In this document: piece by piece, positions 43,452 to 51,370 of the stretch
Position numbering within the stretch: the first letter of the stretch is position 1
Layout of the letters: the number at the start of each line of letters is the position of its first letter
Origin: Bacteroidia bacterium
Lineage (GTDB): Bacteria > Bacteroidota > Bacteroidia > Flavobacteriales > Flavobacteriaceae
Assembly: GCA_030432635.1 (NCBI GenBank)
Contig: JAUIMB010000002.1
Span: 1-64,000, forward strand
DNA length: 64,000 nt
Direction: 5' to 3'
The notes under the pieces: model-generated
What the model saw: only the letters and a program-made list of their open reading frames with translations
What the model was told of the DNA's origin: nothing
Database searches by the model: none
Translations under genes and position numbers: made by a program

Positions 43452-43626
43452 GAATCACTTCATTTTTTCTAAGAATTTTTTTTCGTTTGGCACTGTCAAT
43501 GTCAATTGATCTAACATCACTAATAATACGATTACATACTTCCTGAAAATCGTAAATAGGTATTCGGTTCAATACACTTCTCAACTTGTATTTAAAACAA
43601 GATTTAGGGTTATCTATTAAAGACAT
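43399..43626 (-). CDS. Small leftward protein, possible regulator
   Basis: 75 residues, basic (DSAKRKKILRKNEVILILQE). It has its own promoter box (TATATTTG, reverse strand, 43687-43694) preceded by two 14-bp repeats, which argues that it is real. Being isolated and opposite to the late operon, it may regulate it. Confidence 0.55.
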   Translation of the reverse strand: MSLIDNPKSCFKYKLRSVLNRIPIYDFQEVCNRIISDVRSIDIDSAKRKKILRKNEVILILQEFGELEPKQQHRT

Positions 43627-43686
43627 AGGTGGTAACTTTTAGTTACTCAAAACTAATTAAAAACCATCAACTGTAAAACACCAACC

Positions 43687-43727
43687 CAAATATAATTGAA
43701 CAAAACCTACGAAAATTGAACAAAACC
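43687..43727 (-). promoter_or_regulatory. Leftward promoter with tandem 14-bp repeats
   Basis: On the reverse strand TATATTTG (43687-43694) matches TAnnTTTG. Upstream of it are two exact direct repeats, AATTGAACAAAACC in + strand sense, at 43694-43707 and 43714-43727 (20-bp period, two helical turns), as for an activator or repressor. The wider gene-free stretch is 43627-43915. Confidence 0.6.
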
Positions 43728-43859
43728 AATAAAAAAGCACCATTAAATACGATTAAAAACCAAAATCTAAAAACCTAAAATTTAATCAACAGATATTTAA
43801 GCCTGTTAAGCATTCAAGCTATTTCATAAGCCATGAAAGTTGATTAAAATTAGTTGAAC

Positions 43860-43889
43860 AAATAAGCTTGCATTTACGCAGGCTTATTT
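43860..43889 (+). terminator. Hairpin before the late operon
   Basis: A 12-bp stem (AAATAAGCTTGC with GCAGGCTTATTT, one G-U) and a 6-base loop, followed by TTGTTG. It lies 26 bases before the first late gene and could be a terminator that early transcripts must pass, or an antitermination target. Confidence 0.6.
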
Positions 43890-43915
43890 TGTTGATGTTC
43901 ATTGAAATTTTAGGT

Positions 43916-45445
43916 ATGACAACACCACAGGAAATTAATCAAACGTTATACAGGCCACTTTTAAGTGGAACGAAGTATGACAGTTTAATTAAAAAAAGCA
44001 ACTGTGATCCTGTAAATCTCGGAAAAGGCAATACCAAGGTAACGCTTAATGAGATGCAAAAATGGACATACAAACATGCTCACGAGGCCAAAGGAATTGC
44101 CAAGGAAATACAAAAAAACTCAAAATCGCTAAAACAATTAGTAGACAATGTTCACTTTTTTGTGTTCAACCATTTCCAATATGCAATTGACGAAAGTGAC
44201 CAACTATTGCGCTCACCAAGTTGTGCATGGCAAAACGAAAGGCAATCTGGCATAGACTGTAAATCCTACAGTATCATTGCTTCGAGCATATTGTTATGTT
44301 TAGGAGTTAGGCACTTTTTTAGACGCATCCAACAATCCGAACTACCAGGAGTTTACACCCACGTTTACATTGTCGTACCAAAAGACCAAAAAACCAAAAG
44401 ACTAAAATCAACAGCAAGGTTCAATCAAGATTATTACATCATCGATGGAACAATTGCCCACAACAACGAAGTAGCATCAATAAAAAAAGATGACCTATTA
44501 ATGATAGCCGAACCAAAATTAAATATTGTCGGACTAGCATCACCTCACGTGGGATGCAAATGTGGCGGTCAATGCCACTCATGTTCGAGTAACAACCATT
44601 TGCCTCATGCAGCAATGGGTATTTCATTTGATGACTTTTCAAACTTATTTGGTGATGGTTGGTCCTTTAATTGCTTTGGAGGTTCATACGATACGTCAGA
44701 CCTCGAAGCTTTTGTAGACCTAACATCAAGAGGTTTTTTGCTTAATGTAGCAATATACAATGAGTTTTTAGAAAGATATTTGACATCTGGTTACCCAGGG
44801 CAAATACTTAATGTCCAAATAGGGATTTATAGATTGATGTCATCAGCACATGCGCTTTATGATAAAGCCTACCAAACATCAGGTCATAGTTGGAGCAGCA
44901 ATTGTTCTGCCAGAGCTACTCAAGGATTTTTGGACGTTGCGACATTTTATAAAAACGTTATCGATGAAGCATTTGTGCCATACGTACAAAAGTACTTTGA
45001 ATTTGATTCCCAAAACTTTCGATTAAGTAACGATGCTTATGTATTCCCTTCTAGGGAAAACGATAAAGGCATGGACCAAAATCAATTCACAAGAGACTTT
45101 GACAGTGTTAGGTTTGTGAACCTTAGACTAAAAGAAGGCGTTTCACAAGTTCCAAAATTTGTAATAAACACCTACGCAATAGATAACATTGGATCTTCCG
45201 GATTTAATGTTAACAGCTTTCTTAACCTGTTAACAGATACGGTTGTCAATACATTTTTTGAAGGTGAAGATCCAGGAAATAATAACCAAAACAACAACCA
45301 AAACGGCAATAACAACAATGGTATCAATGATAATATTGAAGCCATACCAAGCACATCGGCTGCCTCATCTTCAGGTTTGGCAATCGGCATAGCAGTATTG
45401 GCCATTGGTGGATTTGTAGTTTCTAAAATGAAAAAGTCAAGTTAA
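43916..45445 (+). CDS. Transglutaminase-fold protein with C-terminal membrane anchor
   Basis: 509 residues. A transglutaminase-like cysteine peptidase core has a triad visible as Cys115 (GIDCKSYSIIASS), His149 (VYTHVYIVVP) and Asp177 (YYIIDGT). A Cys-rich stretch follows (CKCGGQCHSC), then a long domain, an Asn-rich linker (NNNQNNNQNGNNNNG in outline) and a final helix (SGLAIGIAVLAIGGFVV) with a KMKKSS tail. ATG 43916 is chosen; the TTG at 43868 lies inside the hairpin. First late gene; probably a virion or assembly protein that crosslinks or processes partners at a membrane. Confidence 0.75.
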   Translation: MTTPQEINQTLYRPLLSGTKYDSLIKKSNCDPVNLGKGNTKVTLNEMQKWTYKHAHEAKGIAKEIQKNSKSLKQLVDNVHFFVFNHFQYAIDESDQLLRSPSCAWQNERQSGIDCKSYSIIASSILLCLGVRHFFRRIQQSELPGVYTHVYIVVPKDQKTKRLKSTARFNQDYYIIDGTIAHNNEVASIKKDDLLMIAEPKLNIVGLASPHVGCKCGGQCHSCSSNNHLPHAAMGISFDDFSNLFGDGWSFNCFGGSYDTSDLEAFVDLTSRGFLLNVAIYNEFLERYLTSGYPGQILNVQIGIYRLMSSAHALYDKAYQTSGHSWSSNCSARATQGFLDVATFYKNVIDEAFVPYVQKYFEFDSQNFRLSNDAYVFPSRENDKGMDQNQFTRDFDSVRFVNLRLKEGVSQVPKFVINTYAIDNIGSSGFNVNSFLNLLTDTVVNTFFEGEDPGNNNQNNNQNGNNNNGINDNIEAIPSTSAASSSGLAIGIAVLAIGGFVVSKMKKSS

Positions 45446-45446
45446 T

Positions 45447-46304
45447 ATGAACACCCAATTAACAACATATCACCAAAACAGACCAATTGCAATGGCTGGT
45501 TTTTTTTCATGGTTAGGCAAAGCTGTAAAGGCAGTTGCCCGATCAGTTGTTAATGTAATTACAGGCCAAAACGGTGGACTTTGGGGAGTTATTGAAGATT
45601 TTACTAATGGTGATGGTCAGTTCGGTGGAGAAAACTTAGGAGGCTGGAGTTTTGGACAAAATGCAATATCCAGTTTTATTGGACGACAATCCAATCAAGA
45701 TTACCCATTATCCCAAACCGAAGAAACCATTTTAGATAATTGGGTAGAACAAAATTTCATTCCATTTTTTAGGGCAAAACTAGAAGCTATAAAAACGGCA
45801 AATGATTACGGTTTGTCTGTTAATGAATTTGTAGAACTCTATAATTCCATACACCAAACAATCGGATTTTTTAAATGGCTTCACCAGTACTCCCTATCAC
45901 AATCACAGCAAAGTTTTGGAGCTCTTTCTCAAAATGCCATTAATGCCAGAGGCAGTTTGGTCGACTTGAAAATGGAACTTTTAAAAGAGCAGTTAGATGC
46001 CTACATGCAAAACAAGCAAATTAGTGTCACAGCAGTAAAAAGAACATTCGATGTATCATCTTTCGACTACGGAAATCTAGGCTTTTTGTTACCACAAAGC
46101 ATCAGAATATCAGCATATCAAGTCGATGGAGAAAACGATATTACCGAATCAAGCAATACAACTTCAAACAATGGCAACGATGCAGTTAATACATCGTCAC
46201 CAGGAACAACAATAGAGGGCAAACCTAATTACTTAGCATACGGCATTGCTGCTGTAGCATTAGGTGTTCTTTATAAATCTTTTAACAAAAACAAAAAACG
46301 ATGA
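45447..46304 (+). CDS. Membrane-anchored structural candidate
   Basis: 285 residues: N-terminal amphipathic segment (FFSWLGKAVKAVARSVVNVI), a Trp/Gly-rich part, a helical middle, a Ser/Asn linker and a C-terminal helix (YLAYGIAAVALGVLYKSF) with NKNKKR tail. The anchor-plus-basic-tail layout repeats in at least three other late proteins. ATGA overlap with the next gene. No family recognised. Confidence 0.6.
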   Translation: MNTQLTTYHQNRPIAMAGFFSWLGKAVKAVARSVVNVITGQNGGLWGVIEDFTNGDGQFGGENLGGWSFGQNAISSFIGRQSNQDYPLSQTEETILDNWVEQNFIPFFRAKLEAIKTANDYGLSVNEFVELYNSIHQTIGFFKWLHQYSLSQSQQSFGALSQNAINARGSLVDLKMELLKEQLDAYMQNKQISVTAVKRTFDVSSFDYGNLGFLLPQSIRISAYQVDGENDITESSNTTSNNGNDAVNTSSPGTTIEGKPNYLAYGIAAVALGVLYKSFNKNKKR

Positions 46305-46747
46305 AATTCAAAAAACCCACAAAAAAAACGATGACTAACACGGCAGCAACTACTGCTGGAGTGGTCGTAGGAGTAAAAGCTTCAAAGGCAGCAGAAGGGT
46401 TAGTGCCATCAAATTACGAAACCGCAGGAAAAGCAGGTGTCGCAGTTGTGGGTGCAGCTCTAGCTTTAGGAGTTGAAGGATCAGGACCTATTGAACATTC
46501 TGTTCGAGGTGTAGGTATTGGAATGGTCATAGACCAAGGAATTAAAGCACTTGACAAAGCCTTGTCTGGCAAATTGCCAAAAGACAACAAGGTTTTAAGC
46601 GCTATGTTTCCAGGCGGAACACAGCCAGTGTCGCCAACCGTAAGAGCAAAACTAGCTGCACGATTGGCTAATCCATCTTACCCATATAACGGACATTTGC
46701 GAATGGCAAGTCCATTAGAAAGTAATACTGGGCTTCAAGCGCAATAA
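46301..46747 (+). CDS. Small Gly/Ala-rich membrane protein
   Basis: 148 residues with a Lys-rich start (MKFKKPTKKTMT) and long Ala/Gly/Val stretches able to insert in a membrane (AATTAGVVVGVKASKAAEGL, AGVAVVGAALALGVEG, VRGVGIGMVIDQGI), then a Pro-rich tail. Resembles small virion-membrane proteins in composition only. Confidence 0.55.
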   Translation: MKFKKPTKKTMTNTAATTAGVVVGVKASKAAEGLVPSNYETAGKAGVAVVGAALALGVEGSGPIEHSVRGVGIGMVIDQGIKALDKALSGKLPKDNKVLSAMFPGGTQPVSPTVRAKLAARLANPSYPYNGHLRMASPLESNTGLQAQ

Positions 46748-46798
46748 GATCAATCAATACCATTATAAAAAGTAAAAAAAATCAAAAAACGAACAAAA

Positions 46799-47392
46799 AT
46801 GTATCCAAAAGCAAACACAGAACAATTTTATAAAATCAGAGGATTTATAGATGAAAACAAACATTTGTTTCATGATAACATGCAAAAGTTAATAGATCAG
46901 AAAAGAGTTGTGCCAAGAGCAACCTCTTTGGTCTTAAGAACCGAATTCACTCCAGGAGGAACAGTCGATCTTTTCGATGGCGTAGGTGCATCTTCATCAA
47001 CAGGAACAAACGACTATGACGGTAAAGAATTAACGAATGGACGAAATATTATTGGTTATGGTTTAACCATTAACTGTGGTATTGCAACCACTGGAACAGA
47101 TCCAGGCGCAGTTCAATATACTACAGCTCTTCCACCAGCAGTGAGAAACGGAAACTTTTACATACTGCAAAATGAAAACGTGCTTCGAAGGTTCTCTATT
47201 GCAGAGATTAATGAGCATAAATCAACCGATGGTCGATTCTTGCCAATTGAATCATTCTTAGCGCTAATTGAACAGCGTACCAATGGAGCCAAAATAGAAA
47301 CAGCCAAGGGTGTTGCTTATGATCCAGGAGCAGGAAACTCTCTTTATATTGAATACATCTTAAGAGGTTTTGAAACCGCTGTAAAATCCTAA
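46799..47392 (+). CDS. Candidate major capsid protein
   Basis: 197 residues: a helical N-terminus (EQFYKIRGFIDENKHLFHDN) and a mostly beta body (SLVLRTEFTPGGTVDLFDGV, NIIGYGLTINCGIATTG, LYIEYILRGFETAV). Preceded by a 51-base gap and followed by a strong terminator within the operon, the usual sign of a very abundant product. Size and beta content suit a single jelly-roll capsid subunit. No detectable similarity to HK97 capsid proteins. Inference from context, not homology. Confidence 0.45.
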   Translation: MYPKANTEQFYKIRGFIDENKHLFHDNMQKLIDQKRVVPRATSLVLRTEFTPGGTVDLFDGVGASSSTGTNDYDGKELTNGRNIIGYGLTINCGIATTGTDPGAVQYTTALPPAVRNGNFYILQNENVLRRFSIAEINEHKSTDGRFLPIESFLALIEQRTNGAKIETAKGVAYDPGAGNSLYIEYILRGFETAVKS

Positions 47393-47414
47393 AACAAACA
47401 GTTAATTAACATAT

Positions 47415-47451
47415 AAAAAGCCTTTGCCTTTAGAGGTTAAGGCTTTTTTTT
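47415..47451 (+). terminator. Terminator after the capsid candidate
   Basis: Stem AAAAGCCTT/AAGGCTTTT (9 bp), 14-base loop, T run. It lies inside the late gene block, so it probably lowers downstream expression relative to the gene before it. Confidence 0.85.
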
Positions 47452-47464
47452 AAATCATAATTCA

Positions 47465-47821
47465 ATGAGAAAAATTGTTTACGATACCATTAAATTTAAT
47501 ATTCCTATAGGCCAAAATGCTTTTGATTATGCCAAGGACTTAAGAGATGGTACATGTACAGGTGTAAAGATTATCCCTTACGACAATTCAGCTAGAGTTG
47601 GATCAATAAGTGTTAGTGTACAATCTTCAGATACAAGCGAGCTTGTAGGAAAGACCGATTATCGAGATTATCTAGGTGGAAATGGAGGTTATGAAGAGTC
47701 CTACAAGCCTTGTCTATTTAGAACGGATGCCCAAGTAAGATTGGCAATCTTGGCTGAAGCTGCTATTGCTGGGACAGCTTTTGAAGGTGAAATGATCTTT
47801 AAAATTGAATGTAAAGAATAA
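47465..47821 (+). CDS. Small beta-rich structural candidate
   Basis: 118 residues, predicted almost all beta (IVYDTIKFNIPIGQNAFDYA, GSISVSVQSSDTSELVGKT, FEGEMIFKIECKE). Directly after the terminator; stop and next start overlap by one base. Candidate minor or second capsid protein. Confidence 0.5.
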   Translation: MRKIVYDTIKFNIPIGQNAFDYAKDLRDGTCTGVKIIPYDNSARVGSISVSVQSSDTSELVGKTDYRDYLGGNGGYEESYKPCLFRTDAQVRLAILAEAAIAGTAFEGEMIFKIECKE

Positions 47822-48150
47822 TGTTTCAACAACTCATTAACACGATCAAATCATTAGTTGATAGACCAGTCGAAACGAGAGCAATCCGTTTTGCCAACAA
47901 TCAAATTTTCAATTTTCTGGAAATGGGAAACGGCAGAGGCATAAGGTCTATCACTATTCGCAACCAAGGCAATTATAACTTGGTGCTAAAAGATGTTAAC
48001 GAGATTGTTAGGCCAGGCGAATATTTTGTGACCAGCCATAAGAGGCATTGCAACAAACAATTCGAGGTAGAATTTGGCGAAGTAGATCCAACTGCGGTAA
48101 ACCCTATAAAGGATGCCATATTTCGATATGATGTTGATGTTAATTATTAA
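47821..48150 (+). CDS. Small beta-rich structural candidate
   Basis: 109 residues, beta-rich after a short helix (IRSITIRNQGNYNLVLKDVN, EIVRPGEYFVTSHKRHCNKQ). Translationally coupled to the preceding gene. Candidate capsid, spike or vertex protein. Confidence 0.5.
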   Translation: MFQQLINTIKSLVDRPVETRAIRFANNQIFNFLEMGNGRGIRSITIRNQGNYNLVLKDVNEIVRPGEYFVTSHKRHCNKQFEVEFGEVDPTAVNPIKDAIFRYDVDVNY

Positions 48151-48170
48151 ATATAAAATCCCTTCAAACC

Positions 48171-49064
48171 ATGCAAGATGCCATTCAAATTATTGAAGAA
48201 CATTTACAAAAATCAAACCATGCCGTAAAAATAAGCCAAGGCTCCAAAAAACTCGATAATGGTGACGCAATCAATAAATACGATTGGACGATCAATCATA
48301 TTTTAAAAAACCATTCAAACGTTGAGGAGTTTTTGAAATCGTTGCCCAAAAAAGGTTTTACATCTGGAGCAACTTTAAAGCTTACCACAGGCAACGGTAG
48401 CAATTTTAAGTCAGTCGGTTCAATAGACCTTCAGTTTTCCGAAGAAACTATTAGTAGAACCCAAACACCAAACCCAACACCAACACCACAGCCAGTAGCG
48501 CATCAACCAAACCCAGCACACCAAAACATGAATCATCAAGAAAATCCAATGGCAATGATGGGATATGTAACAACTACCCAACAAGAGATCGTTGATATGA
48601 AGGTGAAATGCGCTAGGTTTGATGAAATGAGGGATCAGCTAGATAGAACAAGAAAGGAGCGCAATAAAGCCGAAGACGAATGCAGAGCTGTAACCAGAAA
48701 GCTCGAAGATGCCGAGCGAAAATTGTCGCTTATTAATGACAAGCATGAGTTTGAGATGCTGGTCGCTGAAAAAAACCGTAAGAGTTGGTTTGAAAGTGAC
48801 GCTGGAAAGCAAGTTCTTTCAGAAGGTATGTCTGCACTTCCTCAACTAGCAATGGCACTATCTAAAAGAGGCGCAGGAAATGAAGCTTTAACTAGTGGAA
48901 TGGGTAATCCGATGGAAGGCATGACTGAGATGCAAAAGGTATTTGCATCAATGATCAATGAATATGATGATACAACCATCGAGCTATTATCAAATGTTGC
49001 CGATGCTGTAAAGCGAGATCCAAATTTTTTCGAATATATCAATCAATCATTAGCACAAGTATAA
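48171..49064 (+). CDS. Coiled-coil protein with Pro/Thr linker
   Basis: 297 residues: a small N-terminal domain, a Pro/Thr/Gln linker (TQTPNPTPTPQPVAHQPNPA), a charged coiled coil (DEMRDQLDRTRKERNKAEDE) and an acidic helical C-terminus. Plausible scaffold or connector. No family recognised. Confidence 0.55.
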   Translation: MQDAIQIIEEHLQKSNHAVKISQGSKKLDNGDAINKYDWTINHILKNHSNVEEFLKSLPKKGFTSGATLKLTTGNGSNFKSVGSIDLQFSEETISRTQTPNPTPTPQPVAHQPNPAHQNMNHQENPMAMMGYVTTTQQEIVDMKVKCARFDEMRDQLDRTRKERNKAEDECRAVTRKLEDAERKLSLINDKHEFEMLVAEKNRKSWFESDAGKQVLSEGMSALPQLAMALSKRGAGNEALTSGMGNPMEGMTEMQKVFASMINEYDDTTIELLSNVADAVKRDPNFFEYINQSLAQV

Positions 49065-49065
49065 C

Positions 49066-49269
49066 ATGTCAGAGCGAATCTACACAGTAAAAGGAGCCAA
49101 TAATAATGACCTTGAAAAAAGGTATAAGGCATTTGAGGCTTTGGGCGATCAGCCAACAATTGTTTTAGAACGATTGGTAGAGTTGAGCGAAATGGAATCG
49201 GCTGTTAAGCATTTAAAAAATTCGTTCTTGTTTGGAACGATGAAAGCGTTATTAAAAACCAAAAACTAG
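49066..49269 (+). CDS. Small hypothetical protein
   Basis: 67 residues (ALGDQPTIVLERLVELSEME...), helical. Packed one base after the previous stop and one before the next start. Confidence 0.5.
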   Translation: MSERIYTVKGANNNDLEKRYKAFEALGDQPTIVLERLVELSEMESAVKHLKNSFLFGTMKALLKTKN

Positions 49270-49270
49270 A

Positions 49271-50050
49271 ATGTCAAAAAAAGCAAAAAAATCAATGTCC
49301 AACCCTTTAGCTGTTGCTACTGTTGCAAACTCAAAAGAAGGACAAAAAGCCATATCGAATACCACAAATGCAATCAAAACATTATTTATTGTTGGTGGTG
49401 CCGTATGGTCTTTAAGATTTGCGTGGACAAAATACAAAGAATGGAGATCAGAAAAGTATGCTAATGAAAATGCGGGTAATCCAAATTTGACTGCTGCAGC
49501 AATAATTTATAATTCATTTAGTCGATTTGAGCCAACAGGGTTTCTCAGTTATATTTTACCCTCTTTCGATATTTCGACCAATGAAGCTGCTCTTTACAAC
49601 ATAGCAGCTCAAGTTAACAATGTTCAATCTGTTGCAGAGGCCTACTCTATTCTATTTGACAGAAACTTATTCTTTGATGTTCAAGATGGTTTAAATACGG
49701 AAGAACTTAATACATTCTGGAACATAATCAATGCACCTGATAACAATGTCGACACGGATACATTTTACCCTATAGGCTCAAAGCTCTATGCTGCAAACAA
49801 TAACCTATTGATCAATAAAGCAGTTTTTGAAAATGGCAAATGGAAGGGTACAAATGAGCTGTATGGTCAATATGGTATCAATGATCTAGTAGGTGAAGTC
49901 GTTGCACATGGAAAAGTAAGTAATGAAGATGAAGGAGATCCAAACTTAGTAGGGCAAAACTATTACATAATAAAAGAATGTGGCCTTTTTAAAATATGGT
50001 GCAACGATGGTGTAGTTGTGCAATCACAAATTAGAAACTCACCTCTTTAA
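49271..50050 (+). CDS. Membrane-anchored structural candidate
   Basis: 259 residues with an N-terminal helix (AIKTLFIVGGAVWSLRFAW) after a Lys-rich start, then a mixed domain ending in beta strands (YYIIKECGLFKIWCNDGVVV). N-anchored counterpart of the C-anchored late proteins. Family unknown. Confidence 0.55.
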   Translation: MSKKAKKSMSNPLAVATVANSKEGQKAISNTTNAIKTLFIVGGAVWSLRFAWTKYKEWRSEKYANENAGNPNLTAAAIIYNSFSRFEPTGFLSYILPSFDISTNEAALYNIAAQVNNVQSVAEAYSILFDRNLFFDVQDGLNTEELNTFWNIINAPDNNVDTDTFYPIGSKLYAANNNLLINKAVFENGKWKGTNELYGQYGINDLVGEVVAHGKVSNEDEGDPNLVGQNYYIIKECGLFKIWCNDGVVVQSQIRNSPL

Positions 50051-50061
50051 AGGATAAAACC

Positions 50062-50454
50062 ATGAAAAACACAAGACTAAACACATCTTTTCTACCAGAA
50101 TACATAACCGTTCATGGACAAGTTGTTGACACACTTGGAGAACCTGTTATGGCCAATGTGTACATAGCTGATACTGCTAGAGGTGTGTTGGCCGATTTTG
50201 ATGGAAACTTTATTCTAACCGATGTGCATTTTAGTGATACGATAGTAGTTTCATTTCAAGGTAATGAAGTTAGAGTGCCAGCAACAGAAGCAAGCTCAAC
50301 TATTGTTATGGAAGTAGAAAGTCTTGATGAAGTAGTGATAAATGCGCCAAGTAATTCAAAAGCAGGATGGATTGCGACAGGAATAGGCATATTGGTTATT
50401 GCTGGTATTTATGCTTTATCAAAAAAAAACAATCCGATTTATGTTGAATTATAA
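50062..50454 (+). CDS. SusC-like N-terminal domain on a membrane anchor
   Basis: 130 residues. The body is a carboxypeptidase-regulatory-like beta sandwich exactly as found at the N-terminus of SusC/TonB-dependent receptors (VHGQVVDTLGEPVMANVYIA, GVLADFDGNFILTDVHF, ending ESLDEVVI), followed by a membrane helix (GWIATGIGILVIAGIYALS). No barrel or plug and no signal peptide. Probably a virion membrane protein that borrowed a host surface module. Overlaps the lysin by one base. Confidence 0.75.
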   Translation: MKNTRLNTSFLPEYITVHGQVVDTLGEPVMANVYIADTARGVLADFDGNFILTDVHFSDTIVVSFQGNEVRVPATEASSTIVMEVESLDEVVINAPSNSKAGWIATGIGILVIAGIYALSKKNNPIYVEL

Positions 50455-51074
50455 TGGCCAAATTCTCAAACTACATACCATTGCTGATAGCTGCTGAAGG
50501 TGGCTATCAAAACTATCCTTCCGATGGAGGCAACTACAATAGCCTTAATCAATTGGTTGGTACAAATCATGGTATTAGTGCGCCAGTCTATGAATCATGG
50601 ATAGGATCAACACCTTCTGCAAGCGACATGCAATCTATCACCAAAGATGAAGCACTTGAAATTTACAGATTATGGTATTGGGATCGTGTTAATGCTTCAT
50701 CTATACAAAACCAAAGCATAGCAAATATTATCGTTGACCATGCAGTAAACGCTGGAGTTGGTGCTGCTGGAAAGTTGGTACAAGGGGTTTTAAACGATTT
50801 TTTTGGGTATAATCTTGCTATAGATGGTGCAATAGGTGCAATGACAGTTGCAGCAATAAACAATTCTACTTCACAATCATTGCACGATCAAATCAAGGAA
50901 GCGAGAAAGCAACATTATGAAAGTATAAGCGGAGAAGTTGCTAATGATTTTTTCGATGGATGGATTAATCGACTAGAAAAGTTTGTTTTTAAGCCAACCA
51001 ATTTAGCGATAGGAGGTTTTGTTCTATTCGCCACTATAGTTACAGTAATCTTTTTAATACACAGGAAGCGATGA
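50454..51074 (+). CDS. GH108 muramidase with C-terminal membrane anchor
   Basis: 206 residues. GH108-type catalytic domain (LLIAAEGGYQNYPSDGGNYN, Glu15 as the likely acid) and a peptidoglycan-binding-3 type domain (IIVDHAVNAGVGAAGKLVQG, FFGYNLAIDGAIGAMTVAAI), then a helix (AIGGFVLFATIVTVIFLI) and HRKR tail. Cuts peptidoglycan glycan strands. The anchor and position among structural genes suggest a virion-borne entry lysin rather than the release endolysin. Confidence 0.85.
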   Translation: MAKFSNYIPLLIAAEGGYQNYPSDGGNYNSLNQLVGTNHGISAPVYESWIGSTPSASDMQSITKDEALEIYRLWYWDRVNASSIQNQSIANIIVDHAVNAGVGAAGKLVQGVLNDFFGYNLAIDGAIGAMTVAAINNSTSQSLHDQIKEARKQHYESISGEVANDFFDGWINRLEKFVFKPTNLAIGGFVLFATIVTVIFLIHRKR

Positions 51075-51370
51075 CAATGGTAGGTCAAAATATGGTAAGC
51101 ACAGGTGTTCTGGTGCCAGCTCTAGGTGCCAGCACAGGCAATGTTAATATAACCACAGGCAATATTGTAACAGACGAATTTGATTATGATGGTGTAGACA
51201 ATGATTTCGAATTAACATATCCTGCTGCATTAATCCTTAACATTTTCATTGAAAACGGTGTGCATAGAGAGTATGTACCAGCAGGACCAGGACCATTTAA
51301 CAATGTTGTAATAGAACAAGAGGTCTTATTAGAAGACAATAAAATTTACATTCAATACATACGTGCATGA
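51071..51370 (+). CDS. Small structural candidate
   Basis: 99 residues, beta-rich (GNVNITTGNIVTDEFDYDGV, VVIEQEVLLEDNKIYIQYIR). ATGA overlaps with both neighbours, placed between the lysin and the fibre gene. Possibly an adaptor. Confidence 0.5.
   Translation: MTMVGQNMVSTGVLVPALGASTGNVNITTGNIVTDEFDYDGVDNDFELTYPAALILNIFIENGVHREYVPAGPGPFNNVVIEQEVLLEDNKIYIQYIRA

Noticed and set aside
43868-43915. Extended start (TTG 43868) for the transglutaminase-fold gene
   Set aside because: It lies inside a 12-bp hairpin and adds residues unrelated to the domain; ATG 43916 fits better.
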